DNA of 46,837 nt from Lentisphaeria bacterium (GTDB taxonomy: Bacteria; Verrucomicrobiota; Lentisphaeria; Victivallales; Victivallaceae), in the NCBI GenBank assembly GCA_018265615.1, contig JABLYX010000042.1, positions 1-46,837 of the forward strand, in the 5' to 3' direction. Below the pieces are notes generated by a model. It was not told the origin of the DNA and searched no databases. It saw nothing but the letters and a program-made list of their open reading frames with translations. Numbering within the stretch: position 1 is the stretch's first letter; each line of letters starts with the position of its first letter. The translations under genes and the position numbers were made by a program. This document shows positions 41,715-46,837 of this stretch, piece after piece.

Positions 41715-41740
41715 ATACTTCAAATGCGAATGAATGTCAA
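41712..41740 (-). promoter_or_regulatory. Perfect consensus promoter of cassette 2
   Basis: Minus strand: TTGACA (41740-41735), a 17-base spacer and TATAAT (41717-41712). It is the only fully consensus promoter seen here and is overlapped by the operator candidate. Confidence 0.75.
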
Positions 41741-41807
41741 TGGCAGCATGGATAAAAAACGTGTTTTTTTCAGGAATTCCGGTTTTTGCGGGGAGGATGG
41801 AGGAGGG

Positions 41808-41842
41808 AGAACCGGAGAAGGGCGGGATGCCCCTCCGGTTCT
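41808..41842 (-). terminator. Hairpin after the aldo/keto reductase gene
   Basis: A 10-bp stem (AGAACCGGAG / CTCCGGTTCT) with an inner GGGC/GCCC pair, 11 bases after the stop codon. No U-run follows on the minus strand, so it may act as a stabiliser or a weak terminator. Confidence 0.5.
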
Positions 41843-41852
41843 GGCGGCGGGG

Positions 41853-42989
41853 TCAGCGGCCGAACAGCTGGAGAGCTTCCGCGAGATGCTTCCGGATCGG
41901 CAGCTTCTGCGGGCATTTCGACTCGCAGAGTCCGCAGCGGACGCATGCCGAAGCGCTGTGCTCCTCTTTTTTCGGATCGGCGCCGATCTTTCCGTACCGT
42001 TCACGGGCGTGCTCATGGAAGCCGTAGACCCGGTCGTAAATCAGCGCTTCAAGGACGGCCGGAATCGCAACGTGCTTCGGGCACGAGGGGCCGCAATAGT
42101 TGCAGCCGGTGCAGTAGAGATTGCGCAGTTCGCTGCATTTCTCCCGGACCTGCATCAGCGCCGAAAGCTCTTCGGTGGAGAGCGGAGTCGCGTCGGAGGC
42201 GATCCGCACGTTGCCGTCAACCATTTCCGCGTTGCCCATGCCGGAGAGCGCGCACGAAAGGTTCGGGTTCGACAGCACGAACCGCAGCGCAAGCTCCGGC
42301 GTTGTGAATTTTCCGCCGAGCGCGTCTTCGAAGACGCCGCCCGCAAACGCGAGCCTGCCGCCGCCGACCGGGCCCATCGCGACGGTGCCGAGCCCCTTTT
42401 CCGCCGCATAGGCGATCATCTCCCCGTTTGCGGTGTCGAGCAGGTTGTACTGGAAGAGGACCGAGGAGAACTCCCCGGTGTCGATCAGCGTCTTCATCGC
42501 CTCCGGCCGGTCGTGGAACGAAAAGCTCAGGTGGCGGATCATGCCGCGGTCGCGCGCCTTTGCGGCCTGCTCGAAAACCCTGTATTCCCTGATCGGGCCG
42601 GAGAGCGCCGATTCGCCGATTCCGTGCAGATGGTAGAAATCGATGTGATCGGTGCCGAGCTTGCGCAGCTGGTCCTCGAGGATGCGGAAGAAGTCGTCCG
42701 CGCACTTCATATGCCCCAGCGGCAGCTTGGTCGAGAGCCTGACTCTGTTGCGCCAATGGTCGCGCCCGAGGGCGCGACCCACGGCGATTTCGCTCCAGCC
42801 GTTCAGGTAGAAGTAGGCGGTGTCCACATAGTTGATTCCTGCTTCGAAGCCGCGGCAGAGCAGTTCGACGGCGGGTTCGAGGTCCGGCTCGGGGCCGTCG
42901 AGCGGAACGTTTGCGACGGGCAGGCGCATCGCTCCGAAGCCGAGCGCCGAAATCTCGAAGTCGGTATTTCCGAATTTACGATATTGCAT
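41853..42989 (-). CDS. Aldo/keto reductase with C-terminal 2x[4Fe-4S] ferredoxin domain
   Basis: 378 residues. The N-terminal 280 form the AKR barrel (KFGNTDFEISALGFGAMR; YVDTAYFY for the Asp/Tyr region; HIDFYHLHGIG). The C-terminal 90 carry two ferredoxin-like sites, CTGCNYCGPSC and CVRCGLCESKC. This fused type is common in anaerobes and has few characterised members. The ferredoxin part suggests that electrons come from reduced ferredoxin and not only from NADPH. It is a single gene with its own promoter and a leader hairpin that covers the ribosome-binding site (GGAG). Confidence 0.92.
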   Translation of the reverse strand: MQYRKFGNTDFEISALGFGAMRLPVANVPLDGPEPDLEPAVELLCRGFEAGINYVDTAYFYLNGWSEIAVGRALGRDHWRNRVRLSTKLPLGHMKCADDFFRILEDQLRKLGTDHIDFYHLHGIGESALSGPIREYRVFEQAAKARDRGMIRHLSFSFHDRPEAMKTLIDTGEFSSVLFQYNLLDTANGEMIAYAAEKGLGTVAMGPVGGGRLAFAGGVFEDALGGKFTTPELALRFVLSNPNLSCALSGMGNAEMVDGNVRIASDATPLSTEELSALMQVREKCSELRNLYCTGCNYCGPSCPKHVAIPAVLEALIYDRVYGFHEHARERYGKIGADPKKEEHSASACVRCGLCESKCPQKLPIRKHLAEALQLFGR

Positions 42990-42997
42990 GATCTTTG

Positions 42998-43020
42998 TTC
43001 TCCATGACAGTGATGGAGAA
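42998..43020 (-). promoter_or_regulatory. Leader hairpin or operator of the AKR gene
   Basis: An 8-bp perfect inverted repeat (TTCTCCAT / ATGGAGAA) around a 7-base centre, starting right after the -10. Its distal arm contains the GGAG used by the ribosome. It may be an RNA control hairpin or a repressor site at the start point. Confidence 0.45.
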
Positions 43021-43048
43021 TTATAGCCGCGTTTCAGCCGGTCTGCAA
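43020..43048 (-). promoter_or_regulatory. Promoter of the AKR gene
   Basis: Minus strand: TTGCAG (43048-43043), a 17-base spacer and TATAAT (43025-43020). Confidence 0.6.
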
Positions 43049-43105
43049 ACGGTTTTTACTGATACGGTCCGTTTTTTCCGAAATTTTTCACGGAAACACC
43101 AGGGG

Positions 43106-43133
43106 TTGACATTTGAGCACGAGTGAATATATT
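43106..43133 (+). promoter_or_regulatory. Promoter of the small lipoprotein gene
   Basis: TTGACA (43106-43111), a 16-base spacer and TATATT (43128-43133). It excludes the earlier in-frame start codons and supports ATG 43197. Confidence 0.65.
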
Positions 43134-43196
43134 AAATGTATGGAATTATCCGGCGGCGCATGGTGCTTCGCCGATGAATCACAGGAGACATCAGAA

Positions 43197-43580
43197 ATGT
43201 TGAAGAAATCCCTTGTTCTCGGCCTTGCCGGCATCGTCGCGTTCGTCTTTTCCGGTTGCGGCACGCTGTTTTACCCGGAGCGCAAGACTGCGGCTGCCTC
43301 GACGCAGATTGACCCGACCGTGCTGATCCTCGACTGCTGCGGGCTTCTCTTCGGCATCATCCCCGGCGCAGTCGCTCTGATTCTCGACTTCAACAATAAT
43401 ACGATCTACTTTACGAAGTCCGAGGTGAAGAACCGCACTTCCGTCGATTCGCTCGACCGGTCTGAGATGATTGCGGTCCATGTCGACAAGATGGATCGCG
43501 AGTCGATCGAAGCGGCGATTGCGCAGCAGGTCGGCCATCAGATTTCGCTGGATGACATCCAGCTGGCCAGGATTCAGTAA
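43197..43580 (+). CDS. Small lipoprotein, unknown function
   Basis: 127 residues. A lipoprotein signal opens it (MLKKSLVLGLAGIVAFVFSGC), with the lipobox FSGC and Cys as the acylated residue. A hydrophobic segment (VLILDCCGLLFGIIPGAVALIL) in the middle may be a membrane helix or hairpin, followed by a short acidic/polar tail. Small lipoproteins of this shape (YceK/YidQ-like, with a GTLFYPER-type start) occur widely and are not characterised. The open frame reaches back to 43113, but AGGAG stands before ATG 43197 and the promoter would overlap any earlier start. It converges on the third hydrolase gene without a clear terminator. Confidence 0.82.
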   Translation: MLKKSLVLGLAGIVAFVFSGCGTLFYPERKTAAASTQIDPTVLILDCCGLLFGIIPGAVALILDFNNNTIYFTKSEVKNRTSVDSLDRSEMIAVHVDKMDRESIEAAIAQQVGHQISLDDIQLARIQ

Positions 43581-43622
43581 CTCGGCAGAGTCCGAAGTTG
43601 TTCCGGGCTTTTCGGTGTCTGT

Positions 43623-46202
43623 TTATCTGATCCGGGAGCGGCAGTATTCCGCCAGTTGTTCCGCATCCTGCGCCGGCGCGACGACGAAGAGCGGATGGAT
43701 TCCGAGTTCGAACCGCTCGATGCCGTCGTTCCGCGGATCGTTGCCCATCACGTCGACGGTCAGCCAGCCGGCGGGCAGCCCGGAGAGGTCGAACATCTTC
43801 CGGCCGGGGACGGCGGAGTCGTCGAATACGACGTATGCCGCGCGGTCCTTGCCGGTGAAGCATCCCTGCACGACCCCTTTCAGCTCCCGGCACGGCTGCG
43901 GTTCGAGCCCGTCGATCGCCCAGGCGCAGACTGCTGTGGCGACCGCCGCCGGCGTGACCGAGCGGTCGAAGCCGATCAGCTTCTTGTAACCGCCGAAGTA
44001 CATGATCGTATCGCTCTGGTGCATCGTGTACAGGAAGAGCTTGTCGATTCCCGCCTTGCGCTGCTCGACCCAGACCCTCGCACCGAACGCGGCGGCGCGG
44101 GAGTTCACGTCGTCGTCGGCGAGAAAGCTGTAGAAGCAGTTTTTTCCGAGCTCCTGATTCGCTCCTTCGCTGTTCCAGACTCCTTCGAGCGTCTGGCCGG
44201 AGAGGAAGTTCCGATAGGCGTCGACCTCCTGCCGGAAGCTTGTCGAACCGCCGCCGGTGAGGTTCTGGAAGTAACAGTGGAAGGAGAGGATGTCGATCAG
44301 CTTCCGGTCGGCCGGAGGGATTTTCTCCGCATAGCCGAGATCCGTCACTTCGGTGCAGAAGCCGAGCACCCTGGCGGTCGGGTTGCCCTTTTTGAGTGCC
44401 GGGGCGCCGGTACGGAGCACCTCGGCATACTGCTCCGGCGTGCCCTTGAAGAAGTAGTTCATGTAGGGCTCGTTCCAGATTTCCCAGTGATCGATGCGCC
44501 CCCTGAAGTGCCTGGCGAGCGCTTCACTGTAGCGGGCGAACGCTTCGAGGTCGATGACATTCTGCGTTCCGCCCGCCGGGCGCTGCGCCCATTTCGGCGG
44601 GTTGTCCGGGAGCCCCAGCAGATGGAACCCCGCTTTTTTCAGCGCGTTGACCGGTTCGTCGGCCCAGCGGTATTTTCCCGGCTCCGGTTCGGCGAAGTAC
44701 CATTTCGGAATGCCGCTGCCGTCGTGGAAGCGGTTCCACTTCATGCCGATCCGCTTTGCGTATTCGATGAAAAACGGGCGCACGGTGATGTGGGTCCCGA
44801 ACATGCTTTCCTCGCCGGTCGGGCGCGGCGGAGGGAGCAGCGCCGTGAGCAGCTCCTGCCGCGCGGCGAGCTCAGGGTTTTCCGCTTCGAGTTCGAGGCG
44901 GAAGAGTCCGTTGCGTCCGGGGGCGAGGTCGAGCGGGAACTCCTTCCCCGCTTCGAGCGTCACTGTTTTCTTCCAGATTTCGCGGTCCGGGAAGGCGACG
45001 AGCCGGGCGTTCACGCGGATCGTCTCAAGGCTGCTTTCCACAGCCGGGGCGGCCAGCAGCCGTACGTTCAGTTTTTCACCCCACACAGCGAGGTTCACGC
45101 CGTCGGCGCGCATGACGGCATGGAGCTCGAACGGATATTCAGGGCTGTATTCCGCAGCCCTTTCCCCGGCTTCGAGCTGGAAGCCGTCGGCGTAGATTGT
45201 CCCGGAATTCGAAAAGGCGTTGATGCCGACATAGAGATCCGTGATGTCCTCCGGCAGCGTTTGCGTGGTCAGCGTGTACCGCTTCCACTCCGTTCCGATC
45301 CGGAACCCCTGCGTCCCCATTCCCTGATTGTTCTGCCCCCACGCCTGGAGCTGGACGTTCACATCGGGCTGCGAGGCACGCAGCCAGGCCGAGAAGGTGT
45401 ATCTGTGCCCCGCCGCGACCGGCATCCGGAAGCTGCGCGCAAACACGGTGCTCTTCGGCGTCTCCGGTGTCGGGAGCGCGAGGCAGTACCGGCCGAAGCG
45501 GCCGCCTTCGGCGCGGAAGATCTGCGGATCCTCCCACTCGCCGAGCGGATCCGAATAGATTCCGCCGGTCCACATCCAGTCCCGTTCCCCCTCGAACGAC
45601 GAGCGCGGAAAGAGGTTGCCGTGTTCAAGCGTACGGACCGCGGCTCCCATGGAAGCGGGCGGTTCGGGAAACTCCTCGACGATGAGGTCGTCGAGCCAGA
45701 TCCGGCCGAGGGAACCGGTTTCGAAGAGGATTCCGAGGTCGCGGTCCACGTCGGTCGAGGCGGTTCCGCCGGCCTCATACTCCTTCCACTCTTCCGTGAA
45801 AGCGAATTCCTTCGCCGGGGTGTAGAATGTCCACGGGTTTCCGATCTTGCGGATCATGACGCGCACTTTCCCTTCGAGCCCTTCCGCTTTCGCCTTGAAC
45901 CGGATCCGGTAGTAGTGCCCGCGTTTCAGCGCGATATCCCGGTAGAAGAACTGCCATGCGCCGGAGCTCATGCCGCGGATGTCGATGAGCTGGGCGCTGC
46001 CGGAGACGCCGGGGGCGGGAGAGATGGCGATCTCTTTGACGCCCCACTCATAGTTGTTCTGCCACCCCTTCTGGATCCGGTCGGACTTTCCGGCCCTGTA
46101 CCAGGGACCCTCGAAACGGCATTCCGCCACGACTTTGCCGCCGGAGGCGTGGACGGTTCCGAAAAGCGGGCATAAGAGCATTATGAAGATCAGCTTCCGC
46201 AT
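43623..46202 (-). CDS. Secreted GH39-like hydrolase with two carbohydrate-binding-type domains, cassette 3
   Basis: 859 residues. A signal peptide (1-19, LIFIMLLCPLFGTVHA) is followed by two jelly-roll domains (about 25-180 and 195-345, CBM4/9-like, each with a buried pattern such as YRIRFKAKAEG and YTFSAWLRAS). A beta domain (350-455) leads into a TIM barrel (465-720) with N577-E578 (IWNEPY) as acid/base and E679 (WNSEG) as nucleophile, a GH39/clan A layout. Substrate is unknown. GGGAG lies nine bases before ATG 46202, 18 bases after the pseudopilin stop codon. It likely shares one transcript with the pseudopilin, and with a regulator beyond the window edge if the pattern holds. Confidence 0.83.
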   Translation of the reverse strand: MRKLIFIMLLCPLFGTVHASGGKVVAECRFEGPWYRAGKSDRIQKGWQNNYEWGVKEIAISPAPGVSGSAQLIDIRGMSSGAWQFFYRDIALKRGHYYRIRFKAKAEGLEGKVRVMIRKIGNPWTFYTPAKEFAFTEEWKEYEAGGTASTDVDRDLGILFETGSLGRIWLDDLIVEEFPEPPASMGAAVRTLEHGNLFPRSSFEGERDWMWTGGIYSDPLGEWEDPQIFRAEGGRFGRYCLALPTPETPKSTVFARSFRMPVAAGHRYTFSAWLRASQPDVNVQLQAWGQNNQGMGTQGFRIGTEWKRYTLTTQTLPEDITDLYVGINAFSNSGTIYADGFQLEAGERAAEYSPEYPFELHAVMRADGVNLAVWGEKLNVRLLAAPAVESSLETIRVNARLVAFPDREIWKKTVTLEAGKEFPLDLAPGRNGLFRLELEAENPELAARQELLTALLPPPRPTGEESMFGTHITVRPFFIEYAKRIGMKWNRFHDGSGIPKWYFAEPEPGKYRWADEPVNALKKAGFHLLGLPDNPPKWAQRPAGGTQNVIDLEAFARYSEALARHFRGRIDHWEIWNEPYMNYFFKGTPEQYAEVLRTGAPALKKGNPTARVLGFCTEVTDLGYAEKIPPADRKLIDILSFHCYFQNLTGGGSTSFRQEVDAYRNFLSGQTLEGVWNSEGANQELGKNCFYSFLADDDVNSRAAAFGARVWVEQRKAGIDKLFLYTMHQSDTIMYFGGYKKLIGFDRSVTPAAVATAVCAWAIDGLEPQPCRELKGVVQGCFTGKDRAAYVVFDDSAVPGRKMFDLSGLPAGWLTVDVMGNDPRNDGIERFELGIHPLFVVAPAQDAEQLAEYCRSRIR

Positions 46203-46220
46203 GGATATTTTCTCCCGTGG

Positions 46221-46837
46221 TCAGTAAGTTCCGTTGAGCTTGTAGCTGGATTGTTCAAACCGGGCTTTTGCCTCATTTTTGGTCACGGAGTCGACATGGC
46301 CGTCGGCGCAGGAGCGCGAAGCGCGTCCGCTGTGGCGCGTGTTCAGATAGGTCCCGTCCGTGACGTGCCACTCCGTATCGAGGGCGTCGGCGAACACCGG
46401 CGCTCCCGCCGGCTGCCGGATCCTGCCCCAGACCGGAGCCGTGATCTCCCAGGTTCCCCATTTTTGTCCATCCGCCTGCGTCATCGGCGGCAGTGCGAGC
46501 ACCATGCCGTATCCGGTCAGCCACCATTGGAAGTCATTCGGCAATACGACGGATGGACAGACCCAGATCGATTTTGCGAGCCTGTTTTTCGCATCTTCCG
46601 GAGGATTCATCTGGCAGAAATTGGTTCCGGCATACTTTTCGAGCCGCAGGATCCAGTATTGATCGGGGAGGGCGGGGCTGTTTGCCCACCAGCGCGGCGG
46701 CGTGCAGACTCCGTTGTTGTCGTCGATGTACATCAGCGTGCAGGAGATCATTCCCTTCTGGTTGTTCACGCATTTGACGCTTTTCGCCGACTCGCGCGCC
46801 TGCTGGAGCGCGGGGAGCAGCATGGCGGCGAGTATCG
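46221..46837 (-). CDS. Pseudopilin-like protein with H-x9-DG motif, cassette 3 (5' end missing)
   Basis: At least 205 residues, cut by the window edge inside the N-terminal helix. The last readable part before the edge is ILAAMLLPALQQARESAKSV, the typical continuation of the pseudopilin signal. The globular part is rich in Trp and Pro. The C-terminus has HSGRASRSCADGHVDS, an H-x9-DG motif, as in the other two. Start, signal and regulator gene must be sought beyond 46837. Confidence 0.88.
   Translation of the reverse strand, partial: ILAAMLLPALQQARESAKSVKCVNNQKGMISCTLMYIDDNNGVCTPPRWWANSPALPDQYWILRLEKYAGTNFCQMNPPEDAKNRLAKSIWVCPSVVLPNDFQWWLTGYGMVLALPPMTQADGQKWGTWEITAPVWGRIRQPAGAPVFADALDTEWHVTDGTYLNTRHSGRASRSCADGHVDSVTKNEAKARFEQSSYKLNGTY

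Noticed and set aside
43656..46175. Open frame of over 800 codons antisense to the GH39-like gene
   Set aside because: High G+C and codon bias keep the opposite frame open. The sequence is rich in Arg, Glu and Val, with no domain, signal or ribosome-binding site.

Overview
The window looks like a chromosomal segment from an anaerobic, saccharolytic member of the Lentisphaerota (Victivallis-like, PVC superphylum). This is inference. It rests on high G+C coding sequence, small pseudopilin-like proteins carrying the N-terminal FTLIELLVVI motif and a C-terminal H-x9-DG motif, many unusual glycoside hydrolases controlled by GntR/LacI-hybrid regulators, and a fermentative trimeric [FeFe] hydrogenase.

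Left edge (1-1560): a frameshifted 3' gene end, one AT-rich HEAT-like secreted protein, and a 610-base stretch with a GC-rich double-hairpin element. 1.5-5.3 kb: an intracellular sugar locus (sialidase-like BNR protein, AraC regulator, GH78-like protein), closed by a loopless 34-bp palindrome. 5.4-9.7 kb: a MATE exporter, an AIM24-family protein and ribosomal protein S1. 9.8-18.9 kb: a minus-strand housekeeping operon read hom, aspartokinase, zupT-like, proS, nifU-like, prfB, an unknown protein and a phosphoesterase. 19.0-22.5 kb: cstA divergent from a GH20-like protein. 22.5-24.9 kb: the rpmF-plsX-fabH lipid/ribosome operon.

25.0-30.8 kb: the first sugar cassette, read regulator, pseudopilin, secreted clan-A hydrolase. 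Its regulator is divergent from an old-yellow-enzyme-type reductase, and two copies of a 13-bp sequence sit at the two promoters. 30.8-36.4 kb: rex followed by three electron-bifurcating-type hydrogenase genes, behind a structured leader and two A-tract repeats exactly 21 bp apart. 36.4-41.7 kb: the second cassette, read regulator, pseudopilin, secreted clan-A hydrolase, alginate-lyase-like protein, behind a perfect consensus promoter overlapped by an inverted repeat. 41.8-43.6 kb: an aldo/keto reductase with ferredoxin domain and a small lipoprotein. 43.6-46.8 kb: a third pseudopilin-hydrolase pair, cut by the window edge.

The most notable system is the recurring cassette of GntR/LacI regulator, one pseudopilin and secreted hydrolase(s). 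It suggests substrate-specific glycan loci in which a dedicated pseudopilin accompanies each enzyme, a different layout from SusCD-type loci. Nearly all promoters recognised have sigma-70 spacing (16-17 bp), and most start codons have a Shine-Dalgarno sequence.
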